This document shows, in pieces, positions 50,680-60,023 of a stretch of DNA of 64,000 nucleotides. Source of the DNA: Lacinutrix sp. WUR7 (GTDB taxonomy: Bacteria > Bacteroidota > Bacteroidia > Flavobacteriales > Flavobacteriaceae). Made by a program: the position numbers and the translations under genes. Positions within the stretch are counted from its first letter, which is position 1. Every line of letters starts with the position of its first letter. Location: positions 2,800,001-2,864,000 of the forward strand of contig NZ_CP045067.1 in NCBI RefSeq assembly GCF_016864015.1. Direction: 5' to 3'. A model generated the notes under the pieces. That model was not told the DNA's origin and did no database searches. It was given only the letters and a program-made list of their open reading frames with translations.

Positions 50680-52251
50680 CTACTCAAAAGTAATATGCTG
50701 ATATGCACCTAAATCTGGTGAAACTGTTCTATTTTCTTCTAATATATCTAAAGGTACTTGAGATGCAAAAAAGTCGTAAAAATCATTTCCTAGATTATTA
50801 GCAGCAGAATCATCTCCAATAATGAAATCATTTGCACTAGTATCTCTAAAGTCTGGATCTTGATTAAAGATAATGTTTTCGTAATTTGGTCCAGCAAAAA
50901 TATAATTTTCGCCACTAAAGTTTGGATTATCTATAGGAAAACGAACTAAACAATTTGTGAATTTAAAATTGAATAATGTTGGATTAGCAAGATCTTCAAT
51001 TTCGTCGAGTATAAATTCCGGATTATCATTTCCGTAGATAATACAGTTATTAAAATTAGCTTCTGTTAGATTTGCTAAAAAAGTAGCGTCTGCTGTTTCT
51101 TGAAAATTATTGATTAATAAGGCTGGGAACTGTCTAAAACTATTTGACCAATAGTTAGCAATAGTACAATGTGTAAGATTATATTTTCCGCCTAAAGTAG
51201 CAGCAAAACTAGTTTGTCCGGCATTATTTACTACTAAGTTATTTGCTTCAATAGAGGTGTTTCTTCCTAAAACGCCAAAATTACTAGAGTTGTAAATTTG
51301 CGAGTTTGTTATGGTTAGTTTATTTGTATTTGTGGTCTCATTAGGGTTTCTTTCACTTAAAATACCAACAGATGCATTTTTTATAGTTGCATGATTTATA
51401 GTGTTATTAATACTTCCTTCTAATAACCAAATCGTTCCCCATTGTCCTGGTACATTTGCAAAAGCAGGTTCTAATCTATCACCTTCAAAAATCACTTCGT
51501 TTTCTAATAATTCTTGGTCTGTACTTACATCTCCATTTACTTGTAAGGAAGCGCCTTCTGCAACTAAAAGTCCAGAATTGGCATGAAAATGAATTCTTGC
51601 TCCAGCTTCAATATTTAAGGTTTGGTTGTTTGGTACTGCTGCATAGCCATAAACTACATAGGGTTTCTGGTTGGTAAAAGTTAATTCATCGGGTTCTAAA
51701 TATCTCCCTTGAATTTCGGTTTCAATAGATTCACCTCCAATGTCTATGGTAAGCGTTTCAATAACTCCTGTGGTATTATCTTTATCTGGATAAATAAAGA
51801 CAGCGTCTTGAACAAGCGTTACTAATTCTACGGTTTGTAGGTTTCCTCCAGCATCGAATTCTATTTTATCGGTGTATAAAAAATCGTTACTAAGAGCTGG
51901 TAAGTCGTTAATATCTATTGTGGTTTCGACAAAAATATACATGCTGTCTTTTGCAAGAATTTCTACATTATCAAAAGATTTTCCAGCAATACCATCTACA
52001 TTTAATCGGTATTCAGAGCTTTCACCTAAAGCCAGTTTGACGTTTGGTATACTAATATCTTCATCACTTCTGTTATATACTTTTAAGTTATACGTACTAG
52101 AACCAATATTGGTAAATACGGTATCTAAATAAATAGTGTCTTTAGAAAAACCAAGATTACCATTGCTAGAAGAAAAGTTAAAGTCTTTTCTACAAGAACT
52201 CCAAAGTAAAAGAAAGCTGAAACAGATTAAAAAGTATAGTGTCTTTTTCAT
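50680..52251 (-). CDS. Right-handed beta-helix lipoprotein
   Basis: Predicted outer-membrane or surface lipoprotein of 523 residues. Signal peptide with lipobox LLWSSC (Cys20). Residues about 35-190 are immunoglobulin-like (SSTYNLKVYNRSDEDISIPN). Residues about 200-490 show parallel beta-helix coils (NNTINHATIKNASVGILSER, NKLTITNSQIYNSSNFGVLG, TEANFNNCIIYGND). The C-terminus SPDLGAYQHITFE carries the D.GAYQ ending often found after such helices. Pectate-lyase-like catalysis is not evident. Length and order fit conserved Bacteroidetes proteins of unknown role. It ends next to the repeat array. Confidence 0.8.
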   Translation of the reverse strand: MKKTLYFLICFSFLLLWSSCRKDFNFSSSNGNLGFSKDTIYLDTVFTNIGSSTYNLKVYNRSDEDISIPNVKLALGESSEYRLNVDGIAGKSFDNVEILAKDSMYIFVETTIDINDLPALSNDFLYTDKIEFDAGGNLQTVELVTLVQDAVFIYPDKDNTTGVIETLTIDIGGESIETEIQGRYLEPDELTFTNQKPYVVYGYAAVPNNQTLNIEAGARIHFHANSGLLVAEGASLQVNGDVSTDQELLENEVIFEGDRLEPAFANVPGQWGTIWLLEGSINNTINHATIKNASVGILSERNPNETTNTNKLTITNSQIYNSSNFGVLGRNTSIEANNLVVNNAGQTSFAATLGGKYNLTHCTIANYWSNSFRQFPALLINNFQETADATFLANLTEANFNNCIIYGNDNPEFILDEIEDLANPTLFNFKFTNCLVRFPIDNPNFSGENYIFAGPNYENIIFNQDPDFRDTSANDFIIGDDSAANNLGNDFYDFFASQVPLDILEENRTVSPDLGAYQHITFE

Positions 52252-52348
52252 ATATAATAAACAGATTGAAAGGCAAAAATAGTAAAATGCGATTTAAGCG
52301 TTAAAAATATAACTTTTGAAACTAGATTTTAGTATCTATTCCATTTTT

Positions 52349-52747
52349 TTAATTTAAAATAGCATCAATTTCTTTGGTTACTCGAGTAGGACGTTTTGTA
52401 TGTGTAGCCATTAAACACCAAGTAGTTTCTGCTTTTAGTATTATTTTTTGTGTGCTATTATTGTGCATTTCTATGATGCTTTTTGCTGTCGCTCCTTGTG
52501 CATCCATAAATTTGGTGGTTATTTTTACTTCGTCATATAAGTGTGCAGAGGCTTTATAGTCTACTATGTGTTTTCTAACTACCCAAAAATAAGAATTATA
52601 GATGTCTTCTGTGGCAATTTGTTGCCAATGTGCTTTAGCAATATCTTGAATCCATTGTATATAACGAATGTTGTTAACGTGGTTGAATTCGTCTAAATCA
52701 TCTTTAGTAACAGTAACTGAAAATTCGAAAGTTTTTTTAAAGTTCAT
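52349..52747 (-). CDS. Acyl-CoA thioesterase, hot-dog fold (copy 1)
   Basis: Protein of 132 residues of the 4HBT/YbgC-like thioesterase group, which hydrolyses acyl-CoA or acyl-ACP. Marks are FSVTVTKDDLDEFNHVNNIR (the Asp before HVNN is the catalytic type), YIQWIQDIAKAHWQQIA, YFWVVRKHIVDYKASAHLYD and KRPTRVTKEI. It is clearly paralogous to the gene at 52948-53337 (about 40% identity by eye). A 200-bp gap separates the two and holds nothing recognised. The substrate is unknown. Confidence 0.88.
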   Translation of the reverse strand: MNFKKTFEFSVTVTKDDLDEFNHVNNIRYIQWIQDIAKAHWQQIATEDIYNSYFWVVRKHIVDYKASAHLYDEVKITTKFMDAQGATAKSIIEMHNNSTQKIILKAETTWCLMATHTKRPTRVTKEIDAILN

Positions 52748-52947
52748 TTAATAGCGTATTTAATTAAAAATAGTGTTTAATAAAAATTGGCTATTAATCC
52801 CTGACTTTCTGGAGAAAGATGATTATTTAAATATAGTAAAGAAGAGGTTCTCTGGAAATTAAATTGGTTATAAAACCATTTTTTTAGTTGTTATGCAGTA
52901 TTGGTTAATAATCTCATTATCAATTAGTTCAGTAAATTGACTGCTTG

Positions 52948-53337
52948 CTATAAAAAAAGATCTCTAATTTCTGAAGTAATACGAGTAGGTTTTTGTGTTT
53001 TCTTACGGATTAAACACCAGTTGGTTTCCGATTTAGCTAATAATTTTGAGGTGTCTTTGTTGTAAATCTCAACAATTCTGGTAGATTTTACTCCTTCCGA
53101 TTTAGAGACGTAGGTCTTAATTAAAATAGTATCGTTTAAATATGCAGCTTGTTTATAGTCTATATGATTAGATAGCATGACCCAGAAATATTCCTCTTTA
53201 ATAGTAGGAGGAGCAATTTGTTCCCAGTTTTGTTTTGCAATATCATTTACCCATTGTACATAACGTACATTATTAACATGATTTAGATCGTCTAAATCAT
53301 GTTCTGTAACTACTATTGTGGTTTCAAAAGGTTTCAA
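52948..53337 (-). CDS. Acyl-CoA thioesterase, hot-dog fold (copy 2, TTG start)
   Basis: Second thioesterase of 129 residues: TTIVVTEHDLDDLNHVNNVR, YVQWVNDIAKQNWEQIA, YFWVMLSNHIDYKQAAYLND and KPTRITSEIRD. The start must be TTG at 53337, because an in-frame stop (53352-53350) lies just upstream and no ATG is available; the alignment with copy 1 starts at the same place. It begins 1 bp after the stop of the cyclotransferase-type gene, so the two form an operon. Confidence 0.88.
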   Translation of the reverse strand: MKPFETTIVVTEHDLDDLNHVNNVRYVQWVNDIAKQNWEQIAPPTIKEEYFWVMLSNHIDYKQAAYLNDTILIKTYVSKSEGVKSTRIVEIYNKDTSKLLAKSETNWCLIRKKTQKPTRITSEIRDLFL

Positions 53338-53338
53338 A

Positions 53339-54373
53339 TTATTCTTTAATTATTTCAACTTCAAATAATTTATCCCAACGTTTTCCTGTAATAAAAAGCG
53401 TTTTTGTTTCCGGATTGTATGCAATACCATTTAATACGTCTAAACCTTGATGTTGGGTCACTTGCTTTTTTAATGGCGAAAAATCTATAACACCTTCAAT
53501 TGCTCCGTTGGTAGGATTAATAATGGCAACACCATTTTTTTGATAACGATTTGCGTATATTTTTCCGTTCACCCATTCTAGTTCATTTAGTCCAACCACT
53601 TTTCCTTGGCTGTGGTATGCTTGAATATAACCTTCTTCAGAAAGTGTTTCTGGGTTGATAGTCCATATTTTTTCTGTTCCATCACTTTTATATAAGGTTT
53701 TGGTGTCATTACAAATTCCCCAACCTTCTTTACTTTTATTGTATTTAAAACTACCTGTTTTTTCAAAAGTATCCGCATTGTACACAAAACCAGTTCCGCT
53801 TTGCCAAGTAAGTTGGTATACTTTATTATTTAATACGGTTAAACCTTCACCAAAATAAGCATCTTCTAAATCTATATTCTTTAAAACTTCTCCGGTTTTA
53901 TAGTTTACTTTTCTAAGTTTAGATTCGCCATGTTGTCCTGTACTTTCGTATAAGTCTCCATTATGAAATTCTAATCCTTGTGTGTAGGATGTAATGTCAT
54001 GCGGATATTCGTTTATAATTTTATAGGTATATACTTTAGGAGGCGTATTGTTTAAAACGGTTAGCTTTTGCGAAATAGTTTGCGTTTCACCATCAAAGGT
54101 AATAGTCGCTTCTAATGTTTGTTCTCCAAGTTTTGTGTTTTCTAATGTCGTTTTTTCTGAAATAGTTTCTCCGTTTAAAGTATAGCTCACCGATGTAATA
54201 GTATGCTTTTTAGGATTTTTTATAGACAGATTTAAGGCTTCACCTAGAGCTAAAGCATTATTTTTTGCATTAGTAACAAGGGTAAAGTCGTTTTTTTTCT
54301 GTGTAGTACTACTTCCGCAGGATAAAATAAAAGTAGCTAAAAATATGATTGTGAGTAATTTGAATGTTCTCAT
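53339..54373 (-). CDS. Glutaminyl-peptide cyclotransferase-type lipoprotein (PF05096-like)
   Basis: Lipoprotein of 344 residues, lipobox ILSC (Cys19). Residues about 25-110 are an extra Ig-like domain (NNALALGEALNLSIKNPKKH). Residues about 115-344 are a five-bladed beta-propeller of the plant/bacterial glutaminyl cyclase family: HDITSYTQGLEFHNGDLYES, GQHGESKLRKVN, YFGEGLTVLNNKVYQLTWQS, GWGICNDTKTLYKSDGTEKI, LNELEWVNGKIYANRYQ, GIAYNPETKTLFITGKRWDK. The family forms N-terminal pyroglutamate on proteins. In T9SS bacteria, cargo often starts with Gln after signal cleavage, as seen for several cargoes here, so this enzyme may act on them; that is inference. Confidence 0.9.
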   Translation of the reverse strand: MRTFKLLTIIFLATFILSCGSSTTQKKNDFTLVTNAKNNALALGEALNLSIKNPKKHTITSVSYTLNGETISEKTTLENTKLGEQTLEATITFDGETQTISQKLTVLNNTPPKVYTYKIINEYPHDITSYTQGLEFHNGDLYESTGQHGESKLRKVNYKTGEVLKNIDLEDAYFGEGLTVLNNKVYQLTWQSGTGFVYNADTFEKTGSFKYNKSKEGWGICNDTKTLYKSDGTEKIWTINPETLSEEGYIQAYHSQGKVVGLNELEWVNGKIYANRYQKNGVAIINPTNGAIEGVIDFSPLKKQVTQHQGLDVLNGIAYNPETKTLFITGKRWDKLFEVEIIKE

Positions 54374-54427
54374 GTTGGATTAAAAGTTTTATGCAAGATA
54401 TTTATTAAAATTCGATTAAAAAAAACA

Positions 54428-54457
54428 TTGTAAAAAAATAAAAAGTTTGTACCTTTG
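54428..54457 (+). promoter_or_regulatory. Promoter of the SRP RNA gene
   Basis: TTG (54428-54430), 19 bp, then TACCTTTG (54450-54457) is a full match to the Bacteroidetes pattern. The RNA starts about 5-6 bp later. Confidence 0.8.
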
Positions 54458-54462
54458 CAGTC

Positions 54463-54562
54463 GGCAAGTCCTACACAACTAGCTCCTGTTGAATCCTCCA
54501 GGTCGGGAACGAAGCAAAGGTAAATGGTTGAGCAGTGTGATGTAGGTAGCTTGCCTTTTTTT
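54463..54562 (+). ncRNA. ffs: Signal recognition particle RNA (4.5S type)
   Basis: The RNA of about 93 nt (54463-54555, then a T7 run) folds as one long hairpin: GGCAAG with CTTGCC at the base, CCTACA with TGTAGG above it, and at the tip the conserved domain IV, CAGGTCGGGAACGAAGCA, with a GGAA-type tetraloop and the asymmetric loop that binds Ffh. The run of T after CTTGCC serves as terminator. Promoter at 54428-54457. This matches small bacterial SRP RNA in both length and core. It lies between divergent protein genes. Confidence 0.93.
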
Positions 54563-54620
54563 ATACAATAAACTCAAATCTTGAAAGCAATAGCGAATCA
54601 AGATTTTTTTGGTTTATAGA

Positions 54621-54640
54621 ATTCCTATAATAATGGGAAT
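54621..54640 (+). repeat. ATTCCT-N8-GGGAAT hairpin upstream of the SDR gene
   Basis: ATTCCTATAATAATGGGAAT has the 6 + 8 + 6 layout of the hairpin before hisS (11281-11300). It lies 42 bp before the ATG at 54683. Confidence 0.45.
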
Positions 54641-54682
54641 CTCTCATTAAAATTGTATTTTTGAAACCTTAAATATACATGT

Positions 54683-55486
54683 ATGTCTAAAGTTGTTTTA
54701 ATTACTGGAGGTTCTTCAGGGATAGGTAAATCTGTTGGTGAATTTTTATCCGAAAAAGGATACACCGTTTATGGTACTAGTAGAAGTCCGAATAATTATA
54801 CTTCTAGTATTTTTAAAATTATCGCTTTAGATGTCACCAAAACCGAAACCATTACCGCAGCAATTAAGGAAGTTGTAGCGGCAGAAGGTAGGTTAGATAT
54901 ACTTATAAATAATGCAGGAGTTGGTATAACAGGACCCATTGAAGAAATACCTGAAGCAGAAATAAAAGCCAATTTTGAAACCAATTTTTTTGGACCAATA
55001 AATGTAATTAAGGCTGTTTTACCACAAATGCGAAACCAACAATCTGGTTTAATAATAAATATTACTTCTATTGCTGGATATATGGGACTTCCATATAGAG
55101 GGATTTACTCTGCAAGCAAAGGCGCTTTAGAAATTATTACCGAAGCTTTTAGAATGGAAATAAAAGACTTTAATATTGAGATGACCAATATTGCTCCTGG
55201 TGATTTTGCTACTAATATTGCTTCTGGACGTTTTCATGCGCCAATACAAGAAAATTCGCCATACAAAAAACCGTATGGTAATACGCTAAAGTTAATGGAT
55301 GCGCATGTAGATGAAGGTAAAGATCCTTTGCTTATGGCAAAAGCAGTTTATAAAGTAATAAATACGAATAAACCTAATGTGCATTATAAAGTAGGGGAGT
55401 TTCTTCAAAAATTCTCCATTGTTTTAAAACGTATATTGCCAGATAAAGTCTATGAAAAAATGTTGTTAAACCATTACAAATTGTAA
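54683..55486 (+). CDS. SDR family oxidoreductase
   Basis: Classical short-chain dehydrogenase of 267 residues. The cofactor site is LITGGSSGIGKSVGEFL, NNAGV follows at about 75-79, the catalytic Ser is in ITSIAG, and the catalytic YSASKGAL motif is intact (contrast the SDR at 40499). The C-terminal part (HVDEGKDPLLMAKAVYKVIN, LPDKVYEKMLLNHYKL) resembles SDRs of the retinol/17-beta dehydrogenase-like group. The substrate is unknown. It is probably its own transcription unit, starting downstream of the SRP RNA gene. Confidence 0.88.
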   Translation: MSKVVLITGGSSGIGKSVGEFLSEKGYTVYGTSRSPNNYTSSIFKIIALDVTKTETITAAIKEVVAAEGRLDILINNAGVGITGPIEEIPEAEIKANFETNFFGPINVIKAVLPQMRNQQSGLIINITSIAGYMGLPYRGIYSASKGALEIITEAFRMEIKDFNIEMTNIAPGDFATNIASGRFHAPIQENSPYKKPYGNTLKLMDAHVDEGKDPLLMAKAVYKVINTNKPNVHYKVGEFLQKFSIVLKRILPDKVYEKMLLNHYKL

Positions 55487-55556
55487 ACGGTATTTTGAAA
55501 GTGATTTTCGGGCTAAATAATAATTAATTAGATTTCTGTTTATACAGAAAATAGAT

Positions 55557-58500
55557 ATGAGAAAAATAAAAAACGGGTTGGTGTTATTTTTTATGCTTTT
55601 AGCAGGTGTTAATTATGCACAAATAATAAGTATAAATGATGCGTCAGACCCTGAATCAAATCGAGATTTAGAATATTTAGTGCGTAGCGTACTTATTAGT
55701 GGTGATTGTGCCGTTGTTGGTGATTTTTCGGAACAAGTTTTTGGAGGTCCAAGTAATAATACAACAAAAAGTTATGGTTATTTTACAAGACCTCCTGGTA
55801 ATACAAGTTTTCCATTTTCAGAAGGTATTATTTTATCCACTGGAAGAGCATTTCCTGCAGGAAATACAGCTTCAAATGTAAATAATGATAATCAATTAAA
55901 TACCAGTGGCGATGCTGATTTAGAAAATGCTCTTGGCATAGCGGGTACTGCAGATGCCACTTTTATTAAGTTTAATTTTAGCCCAACTTCAAGTAATATT
56001 AGCTTTAGGTATTTGATGGCTTCTGAAGAGTATAATATGAACGATGAATGTACTTATGCAGATTCTTTTGCTTTTTTATTAAGAGAAGTAGGAAGTACAA
56101 ACTATATAAATTTAGCTCTTATTCCAGGAACTACCGTTCCTGTTAGTACAATTAATGTAAGACCGAACGTGCCTGGTAGATGTAGTGCAAATAATCCAGG
56201 ATTTTTTGAAGGTTATAATCTTGGGGATACAAACTATGGAGGAAGAACTGTTGTTTTAACAGCTTCGGCAACTGTAATACCAAACGCAACTTATGAAATA
56301 AAATTAGTTATAGCAGATCAAGGAGATTCTCAATTTGATTCCGCAGTTTTTCTAGAAGCTGGTAGTTTTGTATTAGAAGCATCTTTAGGATTGCCACAAC
56401 TTTCTGCAACTAATAACGCTGCATGCGGAACATCTGTTTTATTAGATGCTAACATCGTTGCTGCATCTTACGAATGGTTTTTTGACAATGGAACTGGATT
56501 TATAAGTATTCCAGGAGAAACTAGTCAAACTTACAATGCTAATTTAGGGGAAGGGATTTATAAAGTAGAAGCAACTCTTGCTATAGGGTGTGTTGCAGAT
56601 GATGAAATTCTTGTTCAGTTTGTAGAGCAACCTACTGCTATGAATATTATAACGGACCCAGAATGTGATCCAAATAATGATGGTAGTATAACTGTAAACT
56701 TAGAAGACAATAATACTTCCATTTTAAATGGTCAAAATCCTGCTGTTTTTGAAGTCTTATATTTTACCGATTCCGCTTACACTACTCAAATTGTTCCACC
56801 AGCAACCGAAAATTTTGTAACTACAGGTCAAACAATTTATGCAAGAGTTCGTAATATAAATAGTACTAATTGCGTAGCAGATACAAATTTTGATATTGAA
56901 TTATTTGATACTCCATTTCCAAATCAAGTAATTACAGATTTAGCGTTTTGTGACAATAATAGCGTAGGTACAGATAGTGATGGATTCATAAAATTTAATT
57001 TAGAAGATCGTGCCTCAGAAATTTTAATGTCGCAATCAGCCTCTGATTTCACATTGACTTACTTTTTGGATGCGGCTTATACCAATCAAATTCCTTTTGC
57101 CGATGTTACTAATTTTACAAACACGGTTGCCGATGGTCAAACTATTTATGTAGAGATGACCAATAATTTAAATGTAACCTGTGCAGCTCAAACAAGTTTT
57201 AATATAGAAGTTTTTGCCTTACCAGTGCTTAATACTCCAGTGGGGCCAACGTATGTATTAAAACAATGTGATGATGATACAGATGGTATTACGGCATTTA
57301 ATTTAACAGAAGCTAATGTTTTAATTTCAAACAATTCTATAAATGAAGTTTTTACTTATTATCCTACACAGGTAGAAGCAGAAACTGGTTTAGTAGCAGA
57401 TCAAATTACAAATTTCACGAACTATTCAAATCCAACACCATTGAATAGTTTTGTTTATTCTAGAATAGAAACTGTAAATAATTGTTATAGAGTAGCTAGA
57501 ATAGATTTAATAGTAGGAGTTACTCAAATTCCAGTGGCATTCTATTTAGATTATGCGGTTTGTGATGATAAACAAATAGATAATGATAATACAAATGGCA
57601 TTGCAACTTTTGATTTTAGTGATGCAACAGCGCAATTTGAAGCGTTATTTCCAACAGGACAGAGTATAAGTATTACGTATTATACAAGTTTAGCAGATGC
57701 TTTAGCCGAAAATAACGAGATTCTAGACATAAGTAATCATAGAAACGATGCATCGCCAAATGTTCAAAATATTTTTGTTAGAATAGATAGCGATGATGTT
57801 AACGCTTGTTTAGGTTTAGGAAATCATATTACCTTAACGGTAGATGCTTTGCCAGAACAAAATACAATTACAAACTATCCCCTTTGTAGTGATACGAATT
57901 CTGCAACTTATGATCTTTCCACCAAAAACATAGAAGTTATTGGAGCACAGGTAAGACCAATATTAATTAGTTACCATGAAAATTTAGTAGATGCACAAAA
58001 TAATGCAAGCCCAATTGTAAGTCCTTATCTTAATAATGTTTCTCCAAGAACTATTTTTGTTAGAGCACAGTTTGATGATAATGGAAATGGATTAGCAGAT
58101 CCTGAGGAGTGCTTTACAACAGATATGAGTTTTGACTTAATAATAAATCAAAACCCTATAGTTGTAACACCTACAACAATTAATAAGTGTAATGATGTGG
58201 TAAATACAAAATATGATCTTACCATTATAAATAATGAAGTAACTGCAGGAGATAATACTATTATATTAACTTATTTTGAAACACAAAATGATTTAAATAT
58301 TAACAACCCAATTCCAGATCCAACAGAATATTTAAGTACTATTTTAATCAATAATATTGAGATACTAGCAACAGGAGCTAATGGTTGTGCTTCTCAAACC
58401 ACACTAACATTAAACACTATATTATATGATAATCTAAATACTAATCCGCAGCCTCTAACAGAATGTGAAATTGATAATGATGGATTTGATAGTTTTGATT

Positions 58501-59507
58501 TAACAAGATCGGAAACAGAGATACTAAATGGTTTAAATGCAGCAGATTTTACATTTACTTATTACGAAGTTGAAGCAGATGCTATTGTAGGAAATACTAT
58601 GAACATAACCGATTTTACAAACTTTACAAATTCGACATTACTCTCACAAACTATTTACGTAAGAGTGCAACCAATTTCTAATGATTGTTTTCAAGTTGTT
58701 CCTTTAATTATCGTAGTTAATCCAGTTCCAGAAATAGATATAGAAGATCAATATGTTATTTGTTTGGCATCAGATGGTAGTGTTTTGAATGCAGTGAACG
58801 AAACTTTTATTGAAAATCCACCAATAGACTCAAAATTAAGCAGCACAGAGTTTACGTTTCAATGGTATACAGGAGTAGATGTTATTGCAGCAAATGCTCT
58901 TCCAGGCGAAACACAGCCTACTTTTAATGCTACAAGTGTAGGTTTTTATACTGTAAATGCTACAAATAGAATCACAGGTTGTACTATTCCTGGAACAACA
59001 GAAGTTGTAGCATCTTATCCTCCAGAAAGCATCACAGTTGATGTATTAACTAATGCTTTTTCTGATAACAGCACCTTTGAAGTTATTGTAGCTGGTAGTG
59101 GTGTTTATGAGTACAGTTTATACGAAGGCAATTGGCAAAGCTCACCAATTTTTGAGAACGTATTAGGAGGAACTCAAATTGTAAAAGTTAGAGATATTTA
59201 TAATTGCGAAGAATTACAGCACGAAGTAATAATTGTAGATTACCCTAAAGTATTTACACCTAATAATGATGGATATAATGATACCTGGAATATTCTAGGA
59301 GTTAATAACCAATTAGGCGCAAAGATTTATATTTTTAATAGGTATGGAGAATTAATGAAAGAGTTAAGTCCTTCTGGTCCAGATTGGGATGGTACCTTTA
59401 ATGGTCAAGATTTGCCGACTTCTGATTATTGGTTTACCGTAGAGTATATAGATCCTATAAATAAAACCAAGAAAGAGTTTAAATCGCATTTTACACTTAA
59501 AAGATAA
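55557..59507 (+). CDS. T9SS type B secreted protein with choice-of-anchor L domain
   Basis: Large exported protein of 1316 residues. The signal peptide is 1-21 (VNYA-Q). The choice-of-anchor L domain covers about 35-275 (SEGIILSTGRAFPAGNT, FRYLMASEEYNMNDECTYAD, GGRTVVLTASATVIPNATYE). After an Ig-like unit come at least six repeats of about 105-120 residues that contain the pattern LTEANV/NLEDR ... YFTDSAYT ... GQTIYARV. The last about 90 residues are a type B (gliding-motility-associated) T9SS signal: FTPNNDGYNDTWNILGVNNQ, IFNRYGELMKELSPSGPDWD, YWFTVEYIDP. It likely forms a surface or adhesin-like structure. The ligand is unknown. Confidence 0.92.
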   Translation: MRKIKNGLVLFFMLLAGVNYAQIISINDASDPESNRDLEYLVRSVLISGDCAVVGDFSEQVFGGPSNNTTKSYGYFTRPPGNTSFPFSEGIILSTGRAFPAGNTASNVNNDNQLNTSGDADLENALGIAGTADATFIKFNFSPTSSNISFRYLMASEEYNMNDECTYADSFAFLLREVGSTNYINLALIPGTTVPVSTINVRPNVPGRCSANNPGFFEGYNLGDTNYGGRTVVLTASATVIPNATYEIKLVIADQGDSQFDSAVFLEAGSFVLEASLGLPQLSATNNAACGTSVLLDANIVAASYEWFFDNGTGFISIPGETSQTYNANLGEGIYKVEATLAIGCVADDEILVQFVEQPTAMNIITDPECDPNNDGSITVNLEDNNTSILNGQNPAVFEVLYFTDSAYTTQIVPPATENFVTTGQTIYARVRNINSTNCVADTNFDIELFDTPFPNQVITDLAFCDNNSVGTDSDGFIKFNLEDRASEILMSQSASDFTLTYFLDAAYTNQIPFADVTNFTNTVADGQTIYVEMTNNLNVTCAAQTSFNIEVFALPVLNTPVGPTYVLKQCDDDTDGITAFNLTEANVLISNNSINEVFTYYPTQVEAETGLVADQITNFTNYSNPTPLNSFVYSRIETVNNCYRVARIDLIVGVTQIPVAFYLDYAVCDDKQIDNDNTNGIATFDFSDATAQFEALFPTGQSISITYYTSLADALAENNEILDISNHRNDASPNVQNIFVRIDSDDVNACLGLGNHITLTVDALPEQNTITNYPLCSDTNSATYDLSTKNIEVIGAQVRPILISYHENLVDAQNNASPIVSPYLNNVSPRTIFVRAQFDDNGNGLADPEECFTTDMSFDLIINQNPIVVTPTTINKCNDVVNTKYDLTIINNEVTAGDNTIILTYFETQNDLNINNPIPDPTEYLSTILINNIEILATGANGCASQTTLTLNTILYDNLNTNPQPLTECEIDNDGFDSFDLTRSETEILNGLNAADFTFTYYEVEADAIVGNTMNITDFTNFTNSTLLSQTIYVRVQPISNDCFQVVPLIIVVNPVPEIDIEDQYVICLASDGSVLNAVNETFIENPPIDSKLSSTEFTFQWYTGVDVIAANALPGETQPTFNATSVGFYTVNATNRITGCTIPGTTEVVASYPPESITVDVLTNAFSDNSTFEVIVAGSGVYEYSLYEGNWQSSPIFENVLGGTQIVKVRDIYNCEELQHEVIIVDYPKVFTPNNDGYNDTWNILGVNNQLGAKIYIFNRYGELMKELSPSGPDWDGTFNGQDLPTSDYWFTVEYIDPINKTKKEFKSHFTLKR

Positions 59508-59557
59508 GTAATTGTCTGTTTGGTGTAGTTGGATTAAATAGAGTTATAACAAAGTAA

Positions 59558-59989
59558 ATGGAAATATTAGGGAAACTATTTGGTAGGGATAAGCTAAAAA
59601 TTACGGATACTGATTTTGGAGAAATAGAAAGTTTTAGCACCAACGGAAATAGAATAGGTTGGCTGGTTAATAGAAGGTATCTTGATACCGATGTTGAAAT
59701 ATTAATTGATGGTAATATTGAAGGTCTATTTAAAGAGCAAAAAGAAATTTTACTTCAAACCTTAAATAATGAGTCGGCTGTTAAGTTAGAAGCAGGAAAT
59801 GCACTAAAAGAACAATATGAAAACGCAGAATTAGCATTTATATCTTTGGATACACATTTTCAATTAAAAGGAATTTCCGTTAATACCGAAGGATTTGAAA
59901 TGATATTTCAAGAAAAAGAAGGTAAGAACTATTTCTTTTCTGTTCATTTTAAAAACAACAAACAAATAGGAGTTTCTATAGACGGGTAG
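59558..59989 (+). CDS. Hypothetical protein (143 aa)
   Basis: Not recognised. It is a soluble acidic protein of 143 residues with no signal peptide. The first 10 residues, MEILGKLFGRDKLKITDTDF, carry a short basic stretch; SFSTNGNRIGWLVNRRYLDT, VEILIDGNIEGLFKEQKEIL and EGFEMIFQEKEGKNYFFSVH follow. It suggests two small beta units and a helix, like many small immunity or DUF-type proteins, but I see no firm match. It lies 50 bp after the T9SS type B gene on the same strand and may be cotranscribed. Its convergent neighbour ends 34 bp away. Confidence 0.7.
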   Translation: MEILGKLFGRDKLKITDTDFGEIESFSTNGNRIGWLVNRRYLDTDVEILIDGNIEGLFKEQKEILLQTLNNESAVKLEAGNALKEQYENAELAFISLDTHFQLKGISVNTEGFEMIFQEKEGKNYFFSVHFKNNKQIGVSIDG

Positions 59990-60023
59990 GAGATAGGAAG
60001 AAGTTGGAAACGATATTTTGGTA

